The translations under genes were made by a program, and so were the position numbers. Positions 10,818 through 21,708 of a stretch of DNA of 64,000 nt are shown here, one piece after another. The DNA comes from Botryotinia globosa (lineage: Eukaryota; Ascomycota; Leotiomycetes; Helotiales; Sclerotiniaceae). Under the pieces are notes generated by a model. It was not told the origin of the DNA and made no database searches. It saw only the letters and a program-made list of their open reading frames with translations. How positions within the stretch are numbered: position 1 is the stretch's first letter; each line of letters starts with the position of its first letter. The stretch spans positions 1,178,001 to 1,242,000 of the forward strand of contig RCSZ01000013.1 in the NCBI GenBank assembly GCA_014898425.1. Reading direction: 5' to 3'.

Positions 10818-12703
10818 ATGCTCTCACAATTGAGAACGAGGGCAAATGCCTCTCTTCTCACCTCAAGAAGAGCTTCGCAATATGTGTACGTATCTAGGAA
10901 GTCCATTCCATTATCTTTCAATTGGCTAATTTGATATCCAGACGCTCTCTATCCTCCACCTCATCTCTCCGCACATCCTCCAATGACTCGGAACCACCAC
11001 TCAACCGAGTCTCATCTGCTATTACACAACCAAAATCACAAGGTGCTTCGCAGGCAATGTTATATGCCACTGGTATGACCGAGGAAACATTGAATAAAGC
11101 ACAAGTTGGTATCTCTTCAGTATGGTGGTCAGGAAATCCTTGCAATATGCATCTTTTGGAGCTCAACCACAAAGTGAAGGAAGGAGTAGAGAGAGCGGGT
11201 TTGGTAGGATATCAATTCAATACCATCGGAGTCTCGGATGGTATCTCCATGGGTACAAATGGTATGAGATACAGTCTTCAATCAAGAGATTTGATTGCGG
11301 ACAGTATTGAGACTGTTATGGGTGGCCAATGGTATGATGCGAATATCTCGATTCCTGGATGCGACAAGAATATGCCTGGTGTCATGATGGCAATTGGCAG
11401 AGTCAACAGACCAGCTCTTATGGTTTACGGTGGTTCGATCAAGCCAGGATGTGCCGCAACTCAAAACAACGCAGATATCGATATTGTTTCAGCATTCCAA
11501 GCCTACGGACAATTCATTACTGGAGAGATTACAGAAGAACAAAGATTCGATGTTATTCGTCATGCTTGCCCAGGTCAAGGTGCCTGTGGTGGAATGTATA
11601 CTGCAAACACAATGGCATCAGCTATTGAAATTATGGGAATGACTCTTCCCGGATCTTCCACCAACCCCGCAGATTCAAAAGCTAAATTACTTGAGTGTTA
11701 CGCAGCTGGTGGCGCAATTAAAACTCTTCTCAAGGAGGACATCAGACCTAGAGATATCATGACCAGAAAGGCTTTCGAAAATGCTATGGTTCTCGTTACC
11801 ATTACTGGTGGATCTACTAACGCTGTTCTTCATCTTATTGCTATGGCCGATGCTGTAGGAATCAAGCTTACAATCGATGATTTCCAAGCTGTTTCTGACC
11901 GAACACCTTTCCTCGCAAACCTCAAGCCATCTGGTAAATACGTTTTCAACGATCTTTACAGCATCGGTGGTACTCCTTCTCTCATCAAACTCCTCATCAA
12001 GGAAGGTGTCATCGACGGATCTGGAATGACTGTTACTGGTAAGACCCTCGCTGAGAATGTCAAAGATGCTCGTGATTTCCCATCCGACCAAGAAATTATC
12101 CGTCCATTCTCAAACCCCATCAAAAAAACTGGTCACATCCAAATTCTCCGTGGTTCCCTTGCACCAGGCGGATCTGTTGGTAAAATTACCGGTAAAGAAG
12201 GATTACGATTCGTTGGAAAGGCTAAGGTTTATGATGCTGAAAATGATTTCATCGAAGCCCTCGAACGTGGCGAAATCAAGAAGGGAGAGAAGACTGTTGT
12301 AGTCATTCGTTATGAAGGACCAAAGGGTGGACCAGGTATGCCAGAGATGTTGAAGCCATCCTCGGCAATCATGGGTGCAGGACTTGGAAAGGATGTCGCT
12401 CTTATTACCGATGGACGTTTCAGTGGAGGATCTCATGGATTCTTGATTGGACATATTGTACCAGAGGCACAAGTTGGTGGACCAATTGGATTGGTTAGAG
12501 ATGGTGACACTATTGTTATCGATGCTGAGACAAGATTATTGGACTTAGAAGTTGAGGGTGGTGAGGAGGAATTGGAGAGGAGGAGAAAAGAATTCGTCGC
12601 ACCCCCGTTGAAATATAACAAGGGTACTCTGGCCAAATACTCGAGATTGGTACAAGATGCTAGTCATGGATGTATTACCGATGGAGAGATTGTTGAGGCA
12701 TGA
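10818..12703 (+). CDS. ILV3: Dihydroxy-acid dehydratase, mitochondrial (609 aa)
   Basis: Two exons, 10818-10885 and 10942-12703, with a 56-nt intron (GTACGT..CAG). The true start is the ATG at 10818 ([14 protein letters not shown]), which gives an Arg/Ser-rich mitochondrial presequence. The TTG-initiated frame at 10922 lies inside the intron. The enzyme makes the 2-keto acids of valine and isoleucine from dihydroxy acids, in the branched-chain amino-acid pathway. Iron-sulphur cluster motifs are GCDKNMPG near residue 160 and [16 protein letters not shown] near 230. The C-terminal [14 protein letters not shown] is near 515. Length and motif order match the IlvD/Edd family. No neighbouring biosynthetic gene suggests a self-resistance copy, so this is taken as the housekeeping enzyme. 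Confidence 0.98.
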
Positions 12704-13785
12704 GGGACAAGATGATTTCAGATGCACATAGGAGAGAAAAGCAGATCATAATAGAAGACGAAAACAAAATGTATACTTCAGGAAAATCCGGTCTGGGGTG
12801 ACGGGAGTAGAACTGGGGGAACAATATTTCGGTGTTCTTTGCGATTCATGATTTGGCGTTTTACGACGATGGAATCGAATGAAAAAGAATGTTGGAGTCT
12901 TAAAGAGAAAGTAGTTATGTGAGACTTGTGAAGATCCAGTATCCCAAATCGCAACCATACTAGACGAGATGCAAGATTAGTAAATTTCCATGACATATGT
13001 GTAATTTTTCTCCACGCCAATCCTGAGAGCAAGTGCTCAATTGGACCCCTTACTTATTGATGCATTATCATTTTCACTTGAAGTTTCTCTTCTCATAATC
13101 TACAACATATGCTTGAGAATTCTTTTCTATCAATCCAAAAACATTCCTCTCCTCTCCTTCATCTTCTCGCGAAGATCGGGTCAGCATCCCCGAAAATGAA
13201 GTTCGGTCGATAAACTTAACCGATCCGATAGGGCTGCACTTGTCCGATTTGGGATTAGATAGGCAGGGGGTTTTGGATTCTTTAGTGTTGTTTGGATGGA
13301 AACGTCATTTTGGGAATGTCATTGTGGGGGGTGAGTAAAATCAAGACTTTGTATTTCTTTCATTTGAGTTATTTTTGGGGGGTTGGAAAGAGATTGTTGA
13401 GAGGAGGGTTGGAGGGGATGAAAGGAATGGGATGGGTTTGGATGTTGGATTGGATGTTGGATTGATGGCATGTGTACATGGTGATGAGAATTACATTGAT
13501 TGCTCTGTTGGTTGAAACGCTGGTTGTTATTAATACTATTACTAGTACTATCGCTATATACCAAAAGGTATGCTCCTTCCCAAAAGAAGAACCTATAAAA
13601 ATCCTGCTGTTCCTACTGCTGTGGCTGTATTCCCATTTCAAGGGTATACCTATCCCCGAAAAACCCATAAACACCCGCTGTTCCCACTATCGTGGCTGCA
13701 TTTCCATTTCCATGTCTGAAGTGATTCTTCAAAAACTCAGATATCCAATCTTCAGAAGGATTCACATATCAGATAATTTGTCCAG
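12704..13785. other. Intergenic between convergent ILV3 and acidic-protein gene
   Basis: Contains the 3' ends of two convergent genes. No additional coding region, tRNA or repeat of note was found. Confidence 0.5.
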
Positions 13786-14586
13786 TCAACCTTCCTCGAC
13801 GAAATCTTCTTCCTCATCTTTCTCATCTCCCTCATCTTTCTCATCTCCTTCATCTTCCTCATCTTTCTCATCTCCCTCATCTTTCTCATCTTTCTCATCT
13901 CCCTCATCTTTTTTGAGATTCTCTTCGTGTCTATCAGGAAATCTGGAATCGATCCAGGCTTTCATAGCCTCGCTTACACCCTCCTCATCCTTCTCCTTCA
14001 TCTCTGCAGCAAAACATTCCTTCCCTCCCCCAGTCATATCCGCCATTCGTTTTTCCTCCTCGAATTGACGGACCAGCGCGAAATCGTGGACCCAGAGTCC
14101 TCGGCCTTCCTCCCAAAGGGTATCGACTGCTCCGACGGCGACGCAAGAGATGTCTGATTCTGATTCTGATTCCGATTCTGATTCTGATTCTGCATCGGCA
14201 TCGTATTCAGCGGATGTAGAGGTATCGGAGAGGATCTCGGGGTAGTCGGAGAGGGTCGTGTTGGAGGATAACTTGTGCATGGTGTCGGATTGATTTGTTG
14301 CGGCGTCGGAATCAATCTCGGCGGATGTAGATGCATCAGAGAGGTTGCCAATTTGACCCTTGTGAAGAGCGTCGACAACATTGTATGCCGGGACATTGGT
14401 GTTGATAATGGCATCTTTATCGTTAGCCATGTCACCAGGAATTGGTAGTTTTTGACTGGCCAGAGTGGATTTTTTAACAGAACCTCGTACTGGGAGCGAG
14501 GGGTACATTGATTGAGAACCGCGAGAGGCGTCCTGTCTTGCGAGATGACGAGCACGCGCGTGCTTTTGAATGGATGCGCGATACAT
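13786..14586 (-). CDS. Acidic low-complexity protein of unknown function (266 aa)
   Basis: Single exon. The start is the ATG at 14586 (MYRASIQKHARARHLARQ), because the longer open frame upstream has no ATG. The N-terminus is basic. A Ser/Asp-rich middle has two DASTSAE/DTSTSAE segments. Then comes a run of seven SE dipeptides encoded by a GATTCTGATTC-type repeat (about 14155-14193 on the plus strand). A short apparently unique region (VDTLWEEGRGLWVHDFALVRQFEEEKR) is followed by a C-terminal tail built from KDEGDE units (13790-13912). No family is recognised. The part between the repeats looks like the only candidate folded segment. The repeats are prone to length change between strains. Confidence 0.7.
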   Translation of the reverse strand: MYRASIQKHARARHLARQDASRGSQSMYPSLPVRGSVKKSTLASQKLPIPGDMANDKDAIINTNVPAYNVVDALHKGQIGNLSDASTSAEIDSDAATNQSDTMHKLSSNTTLSDYPEILSDTSTSAEYDADAESESESESESESDISCVAVGAVDTLWEEGRGLWVHDFALVRQFEEEKRMADMTGGGKECFAAEMKEKDEEGVSEAMKAWIDSRFPDRHEENLKKDEGDEKDEKDEGDEKDEEDEGDEKDEGDEKDEEEDFVEEG

Positions 14587-15972
14587 GATTGCTTGGTTGT
14601 GTAATGTTTTTAAGGTATGAGAATTGGATGTGTGATTTGAGTGATGTGTCTTTACTTTTGTGTCTATCGTTCGTTGAACCTGGGGGGAACTTGGGGGAAG
14701 GACAGTCCTTTTTATAGACAATTTGTACGTTGGAGCTATTTTAGTAGTTAAATCGAACGTTAGTAGATCAAGTTATCAAGCACGTCAGTAGTGTGATAAG
14801 TACACATTTAATTTGACGTTGGAAGATACTAGACACGAACTAGGACTCGCTAGAAAACACTCCTCGTCCCAGCTAGCGAAATTTAAAAATGTCAAGTCAG
14901 GGGTATCGACATCGTTCTATTCTGTTCATCCTATCACAATCCGGCATAGACGAAGTAGGTATTGTTTTGATCTAAGACCTATGACATATACCTTATACAA
15001 ATGATCGAGGTAAACTTGATTATCTTAGTGAAAAGTTAAAATATTTTTCCCCTCATGCCGTTGAGGTATTGGTTTGGATGACGTGCATACACCGTGGTGA
15101 TTCACTCGATCTGTGTAAACTTTTCTATTTAAATAGAGTTCAAGACAATATATGATGCGATAAATCCGAAACAAAGACATATTTGATAAACCTTGAAGCT
15201 AGAGAATATACCACCGAGATGGTGGCACAATTGAAAAATAGGAAATAGCTGGATCGAGTTTGGTATCCGATTTAGGTGCATACTAAGTAGTGGTTGGTAA
15301 CTTATAGCTTGAGTTTCAGAAGTTTTCTATCAATGTATTGTGTAATGACAAAGAAAATGCAGGCTAAACCATGAGATCTAGACATCTCCAGGCCATCAAT
15401 CTGCTCCATGACGGGGTTAGATAGTACTACGTAATCCATAGCGTGGGATACCCTCCTCGATTTTTTCCAGGAACTAAAATATACGGGTCTTGATTGGTAG
15501 CGATCACTGAAGGCTGAGTCCTCAGTACAAGGACCAGACTAAACTTTCCTAGATCACTTCAATTTGACTTCTGTAAACTCATTAATCGAATGATGATTCA
15601 CTGGGGATCGAATGAACATATACGATGTCCTTAGACACGAGCAATGTCTTTATGATGAAATTCGGAGATCACTTAGTACGACTGGAAGGCTCGCTATTAC
15701 ATTTGAGGCTTAGGCTATTAGTTCTAATTGGGGACGGGGGTCAGACAGTGCTGATATATGAGAACAGCTTGTGTGGGATAGGCTATGAGTTGTCTTCAGC
15801 AACATGGCTGTGACTTTGAATCGAGATACCACGGTCAATTTGCTGTTGGATATCGTTTAACAACCTCGTTCTAGCACCATAAACTTACCAAAGAAACCCA
15901 AACTACACGATGATATTGTGATATAGCATTTTCAACTACGGTGATCCTGTGATCCTTATCTTTATGTCCGTC
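14587..15972. other. Intergenic, no supported gene
   Basis: About 1.4 kb. Short open frames at 14813-15004 and 15625-15813 have no recognisable content. It includes the promoter of the acidic-protein gene. Confidence 0.5.
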
Positions 15973-18036
15973 CTATACACTCTCCACACTCGTCCTCCTC
16001 GGATACTGCGCATCAGAAATATTACTCTTCCCATCTTCATATTGCACACCAACACTCGTCGTCTTAATAATCCCATCATATTTCATAATTTCCTCATCAC
16101 TATCCCCATGCCCCTTGCTCCTAGCTCTTTGAATTCTATTCGAATCCTCCGTCCTCCCGTTTTTGTCATCTGGTATATCCGGTATATCCTCCAATCTGAT
16201 CAGTCCATTGCCGGTACTTACTCGCGAGCTCTTAAACCCAGCCCCGTTCCATGTTCTGCGTTCATATCTACTATTGCCCTGCAAAGCATAACGTCCGCTC
16301 TGATTATTATAGGCCCCATCTGATGAAGGACCGAAGAGCTTTGGAAACCACTGCCGCATCACAGGTTTGATAGCGGGAGCAGATGCTGTAATTATTGTGA
16401 GGCTGATTTCGATCGCTGATGTTACAAAGCTGATGCCTTGTATATAGTAATCGTGTACTTCTATTTGGTCGATCTCAAAAATACATTCAAATAAACCATT
16501 TTATTACTTTTTAGAAATTAGATTTTTATTCTTTTGAATAGTGTAGTTTTTTTAGAATAAAATTTAATTATTTAATTATTTATATATAAATGATATTTAT
16601 AATAAGATTTTCTTTTTTTTTAAGATTTAATAGATATAATATATATTTTTAATTTTTTTTTATTAAGAAGTTCTTAAGAATTCGCTTATTTTCACTTGAT
16701 TGTAATTTTTAATATATTAAAATTTAAAATATTAAATGAATATTTTATAATATATAAAATTTCTAAAAATAAAATAAATAATTTTGATTAAAGAAAATGA
16801 AAAAATAAATAAATTGATATAATTATTTCAAAAATAAATATATAATTTTGTTTAAAACTAAATATATTTAAATGATGAGTTTTGGTGCAAAATAACTATC
16901 GACCAAATAGAAGTGCCCTAGTACTATAGAATCGACGGGGGGAGGGTTGAAAAAGACGGTAGTCATTATTGCGAGACGAACTATGCCCACTATCGTCACT
17001 CTACACGATGGTCAGTCTGATCTTCAGATGTGTAGTTTGAGAAAGGAATTTTGACTTACAGTATCCCGAGAAAGAATATCCCAATAACTGCAATTTTTGG
17101 TTTTCGAGGCATTTTCAATCCAATGACGATCCAGAATGGGACGATTAGAACCAAAATATCTGTGATGAGAGCGATAACTGAAGCGGCAGCATAAAATGTT
17201 CCTTGTTCAATACAAGAGCCTCCATCGATATCAAGTTGCTAGTTGTATGCAACGGGTGTAAATTGGAAGATGACTACAATGAAAATAGCAACCATGAAAG
17301 CATTGTTAAGGATCAAGAGTGCCCATATCATACGTCTGATTTCAATCTTCTGCCCTGCGAGACGGAGGAAGAACATCAAGATGGAAGTCTTGGCAATGAC
17401 AAGAATTGGGTTATAGAGAACTTGAACGGCATAGTTATACTAAGAAGTGTCAATAAGCAGTATTGGACGCCATTGTTAGGGTGCGACGAACCTTGAGTCC
17501 AGGAATCGGGTTGTGATCGAGTGGTACATCCCATATATGTAAACCCACGAAATTGAATATAATGTTTACAGCAGTTTTGTTAGCGGGCACCCATGAGAGA
17601 TTTTACATTCGAGTAACCTAAGTTGCCATTGTACATAAGTCTCCACTATAGACAAAATCATAGAGAGCACGATGAGGCCATCATCTGTAGTTGTCGGGAC
17701 ATCGATCATGTGATCAAAGAGGGCACTGTATTAACTAGCGTCGCGCTAGCGCTTCCCTATATATTTAGCACTTAGCTTCCCATAGATAATAATGATCAAG
17801 AACGAATACAACCATATAGGACTAAGTACTTACACTTATATCAACCAAGTTGATACCAACAGTAGTAGATTGTAAGAGGATTGCCACATAATGACTCAAA
17901 ATTGGGAATCCTTACCCAAACCAAATTGACTTAAACTGGCTCTGCTCCATACCCTAAGACACACAGTGATCAATGCCAAAGCTAGGCTGAAGGCACCAAT
18001 GAACAAAGCCAAGTCTTGGAATGAGGTATCAACCAT
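15973..18036 (-). pseudogene. SAT4/rhodopsin-like integral membrane protein pseudogene
   Basis: Minus-strand remains of a seven-helix fungal SAT4-type (PTH11-related) membrane protein. The first exon starts at ATG 18036 (MVDTSFQDLALFIGAF, a membrane segment). Later pieces include NFVGLHIWDVPLDHNP, then YNYAVQVLYNPILVIAKTS with LMFFLRLAGQK, then FYAAASVIALITDILVLIVP. After an intron come TIVGIVRLAIMTTVFFN and finally FVTSAIEISLTIITASAPA, followed by MRQWFPKLFG and a hydrophilic tail to the stop at 15973. Lesions: a TAG at 17241-17239 where the family usually has Trp (PVAYN-stop-QLDIDGGSC), a damaged region after exon 1, and a 458-bp MITE between the last two helices. The Trp-to-stop change fits a RIP-type G-to-A mutation. 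Family members are thought to act as membrane receptors; this copy should be dead. Confidence 0.8.
16457..16914. mobile_element. MITE A with 17-bp terminal inverted repeats, inside the SAT4-like gene
   Basis: A 458-bp, extremely AT-rich, non-coding unit bounded by perfect inverted copies of ACTTCTATTTGGTCGAT. The sub-terminal motif ATGAGTTTTGGTG (near 16874) is shared with the element at 43744-44150. SAT4-like coding sequence is readable on both sides. No target duplication is obvious. Confidence 0.85.
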
Positions 18037-18817
18037 AGCGAAAGGTGTTTGGGAAAGTGACTCGGAGATCCTGCTCCATAAGTCCTCCACTCAATCGATT
18101 GGCGGTCACTTGAGTAAGGCATTTCAAGTATATAAATGCTTGGGAGTAATTGCCGTTTCAAAGGCAGAGTGGACGGCAAAACTTTAAACTTTCCCAGGAT
18201 GTTTCTTTAAATGGAAATATATTCCGAAGGCTACGTACGGTACAGCATTCCTCACAGCATATGCAAAACGCTCTACTTTCTTGTTTGGTTGCCAGAAACA
18301 GGACGACCAGTCTAGATCAAGCTGGATCAGGCCGCGTGTTGTTTGAGGGTATTTCCCGTCCAGTTCGTATTTATGATTCAAGTGAACCCTTCATGACTTG
18401 GGTCCAGATCAGACGTCTTAAGAACCAATACCTTAAGTGTGCTTCTCATGCAGAAGCTTACCCAATGAAATTAAATTTTGAACCGCTATGTCAGTGGGAT
18501 AGGCCATGTAAGACGGAAAGCGGCTCATTCTTTTTTACCGAAAGCATAGCTTCAGAACAATATAGACAGACTACTTATGGCTCTCTACTTGTTTGCCCAA
18601 GAAGGATAAAATTCCGAAGCTAGATCTATATACCACAATGACGAGAGAAAAAGTATTCAGATTGGATTTTTCAGCAGCGAGACCGTGTACTTTCCAGCCG
18701 CACGCACGGAAACTAGAGATACTCCCATGGTTCCGGCATCACTTTCCGGGCTATCGGTATCCGTAGAATGGTTGTTGACCCTCGGCCCACAAGGAACTTT
18801 ATCATAGACAGTCTGCC
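18037..18817. other. Degenerate spacer between the SAT4-like and FAD-oxidase remnants
   Basis: Several short open frames on both strands (for example 18184-18381 minus and 18150-18623 plus), but none shows a family I recognise. They may be further relic coding pieces. Confidence 0.4.
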
Positions 18818-19168
18818 ATGGGGATGATATTAAGAGGTGCACTTGTCGATGGCAAAGTTCAGCTCACGGATACCATCGTCACAAACCTGACAGATATTGG
18901 ACTATCGAATGCTGAATTGTTTGAGTTCGATACCAGCAGCAGTGACCTTAGCAAAAGAACCTATTCTTGCAAAGTTTATCCCGGTGATTCAGCATGGCCA
19001 GCGACCTTGATGTGGGATATCTTCGATATACTCGCTGGCGGGGCGCTGATCTCAACAGTCCCTCTTGCAGCGCCATGTTATACTGACTGGCCTCGCCACG
19101 AGAACACCGCCTAGTGTTTGTACATCACGGATGATTGGACAAACAGTTCGATACAGTATGTAGACTAA
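18818..19168 (+). pseudogene. Fragment of a secreted FAD-linked oxidoreductase (BBE-like)
   Basis: The frame from ATG 18818 contains the N-terminal block of fungal berberine-bridge-type FAD oxidases: SCKVYPGDSAWP, LMWDIFDILAGG, then ALISTVPLAAPCYTDWP. It stops at 19114. The next family segment (CLYITDDWTNSSIQY) continues in a different frame from 19115 and ends by 19168. The FAD-binding and substrate domains (some 400 residues) are missing, as is an N-terminal signal peptide. Intact relatives are flavoenzymes common in secondary-metabolite clusters. This is a relic, perhaps of the same accessory locus as the adjacent SAT4-like pseudogene. Confidence 0.7.
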
Positions 19169-19639
19169 CATCGCCGCAATTATATACGCCAATGGTACAA
19201 ACTTATGAGATTAGCTTATTTGCTCTATGTATAATGTTTAATGAATATAAATAACCAAATGTTCGAAAGAGGCATCCAATGAAACCTACAAGCTGCAAGG
19301 GTGAGAAACAGGTAGACTTCGGGATGCCTTGAAGTGACACAGATTGATCAACATAACCTTATGAGCGTTGAAAATTCTCAAGTAGAATCATTGCTGAGAC
19401 CATAGATAATCTGATCCAGTGCCATTTCGGTCAGAACAACAAACAGTCCGACTGTGGCATGACTTGATGTGTGGTGTTGTGTTTGTGTGTTTACGGAATA
19501 ATAGATAATTACTATGTAGCCATGTGGTCTAAGCGCAAGAGATGCCTCGGCATTCCCCGCAACGACGTAACTTCAAAAACCGCACTTCACTCCTTCCTTT
19601 TTCAAACTTCAACCAGAACATCCAACTTCAACCAGCAAC
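19169..19639. other. Intergenic upstream of dephospho-CoA kinase
   Basis: Contains the promoter and leader of the kinase gene. Nothing else is recognised. Confidence 0.5.
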
Positions 19640-20452
19640 ATGCTACTAATTGGTCTCACCGGCTCTATCGCGACCGGCAAATCTACGGTTTCATCAATAC
19701 TTTCTCAAGCTCCATATTCTCTTCCCATTATCGATGCCGATTTACTTGCGCGCAAAGTTGTGGAACCCGGGACTCCAGGTTATGACAAGATTGTCGCACA
19801 TTTCTCACCAACTACTCCCGATCTGCTCCTTCCTCCTTCTCCCGATCATGATAATACAAAAGGCGCACCGTTGAATAGGCCTGCACTAGGTAGAAGAGTG
19901 TTCGGGGATAGTGAGGAGAGAAAAAGAGATAGGGCCGTTTTGAATGGAATCGTGCATCCGGCAGTCAGAAAAGAGATGTATAAACAACTGCTCGGATACT
20001 ATCTAAAGGGTTGTTGGGCTGTAGTTCTTGATGTTCCTTTGTTGTTTGAGAGTGGAATCGATGTTATATGTGGTACTGTCCTTGTCGTGGCCGTAAGGGA
20101 TCCAAAGATCCAAATGCAAAGATTAAGGATCAGAGACTCACATCTGACGGAGGAAGATGCCGAGAACAGAGTTAAAAGCCAAGGGGACGTGAGAGAAAAG
20201 GCGAAGAGATGTCAAGCCAGAGGGGATGGGCATGGTCTGGTAGTGTGGAACGATGAAGGAAAAGATGAATTGAAGATAGAGCTACAAAAAGTTATGGAAA
20301 GCATACAAGGCAAGAGTCCCAGATGGTGGGCCTGGCTATTACTTTTATGCCCACCGTTAGCTGGACTTGCTGGAATTTGGAACTATTGGAGAAATCTTAC
20401 GATCAACAAAGAGTGGAAACGAGGAGAACTTCAAGCTAAGGCTAAGTTGTGA
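19640..20452 (+). CDS. CAB5: Dephospho-CoA kinase (270 aa)
   Basis: Single exon from ATG 19640. The enzyme phosphorylates the 3' hydroxyl of dephospho-CoA with ATP, the last step of coenzyme A synthesis. The Walker A loop GSIATGKST is at residues ~8-16, IIDADLLARKVV near 35, LNGIVHPAVRKEM near 100, and the conserved VVLDVPLLFESG near 130. The RLRIRDSHLTEEDAENR lid region follows. Length and order match the CoaE family. After the kinase domain there is a hydrophobic segment (WWAWLLLLCPPLAGLAGIW, residues ~232-250) and a short basic tail. This is consistent with tail anchoring to a membrane, possibly mitochondrial or ER (inference). Confidence 0.96.
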   Translation: MLLIGLTGSIATGKSTVSSILSQAPYSLPIIDADLLARKVVEPGTPGYDKIVAHFSPTTPDLLLPPSPDHDNTKGAPLNRPALGRRVFGDSEERKRDRAVLNGIVHPAVRKEMYKQLLGYYLKGCWAVVLDVPLLFESGIDVICGTVLVVAVRDPKIQMQRLRIRDSHLTEEDAENRVKSQGDVREKAKRCQARGDGHGLVVWNDEGKDELKIELQKVMESIQGKSPRWWAWLLLLCPPLAGLAGIWNYWRNLTINKEWKRGELQAKAKL

Positions 20453-21708
20453 TATCGCCAGCTTCATTATTGCATGGATATAGTCTCATTGACTAAGCCA
20501 ATCACGAAGTTTCAGAGGAAGGGAGGTCGTAGACAAGGCTATAAAACTCAACATATCGAGTGGCATTTCAGGGTGTCATATCTCGTATGTAAAGCTGGAA
20601 GATCATGGCGACATGTAGCGAGGCCAAGAATAGTCGGCAAGGCTCTATTCTTTCTTAAAAGAGTCCTCGAGATATCATCTTAAGGCTAGCTGGCCTCGTC
20701 TGGTCGACCGATGGCTCCTGTTCCCATTCGTCCAGTCGTAATTACCCATGGGGAGGATGGGAAATCATCTATCGCCTAGGCCATATTCAAACAGCTGGTT
20801 TCGATATCCATTTTAATTCAAATTTACCCTCTTCCGTTGATGGCGATTTCTTTTGGCTAGGATCTGGAGCAAATTGACTTCACTCGGGCATTGATAACTT
20901 GACGATGAATACTTGACAAACGGAGATGGGTTGATAGATTAAAATCTCTTGTTGGTTGGGGTTATAAGTAATGAATTGTGAGGAAATGCTAGCAACTCAG
21001 ATGGGAAGGTGCGCTAAGGAACTCAATGCGGAAAAGAAATCAAGATTTTGAACAACCACCCTCAAGCAATTTCATCCCCCCTCGACTATCTACATGCAAA
21101 GGAAATGTCTATCTTTTCTCAGGTCAACGTTTATACTCTCTTTAATTCTCCTTAACACCATCTTTATGCTTCATCTTACATGTCTTGTGGTCTCTATTTT
21201 TAATACCCAGAGTTAATGAACATCACATTCGAGAAAGCTTCACCTTCGAACTTCAACTCACGAAATCATCAAATTTCATCATCATCATCATCATCATCAA
21301 GCTTATACCTATCGATGCGACTTCTGCATGTCACTTTGCTGGCGTCACTCCTGACGTACTGATCATACCCTATGCTGGATTATCGGGACTCTTGATGACT
21401 GGTTCTCGGTGTCAAGTTCTCTTGATGGATTTCGTTCATTGAATGGAATTTCTCTCTCCTTCATTATCCGTATCATATATTCAATGCTGTGGTCCATTTC
21501 ATCAAGTATTTATTTGTGTTCATTCTACATCAGTTTGTGAGAGCGTGTAGCACATTCAATATACGGCCTTTCAATTACATATCCTCGAGGCATTTCATGT
21601 CCATATTACTGAAAGATTTAGCGTTGAAGACTGCTTCTGATAACAGAGATATAAGATACCTAGTCAAATACTCAAAGTTCGATATCGTGTTGCTGAAAGC
21701 TCTTCGTA
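20453..21708. other. Long 5' region of the WG/GW-rich gene
   Basis: About 1.25 kb with a (TCA)n run at 21277-21300. It probably holds the promoter and a long leader. No independent gene is supported. Confidence 0.5.

Noticed and set aside
10922..12703. ILV3 starting at 10922
   Set aside because: That codon is TTG and lies inside a GTACGT..CAG intron. The ATG at 10818 gives an in-frame mitochondrial presequence.
10818..12703. Self-resistance dihydroxy-acid dehydratase of an aspterric-acid-type cluster
   Set aside because: No terpene cyclase or P450 genes lie nearby, and all motifs fit the housekeeping enzyme.
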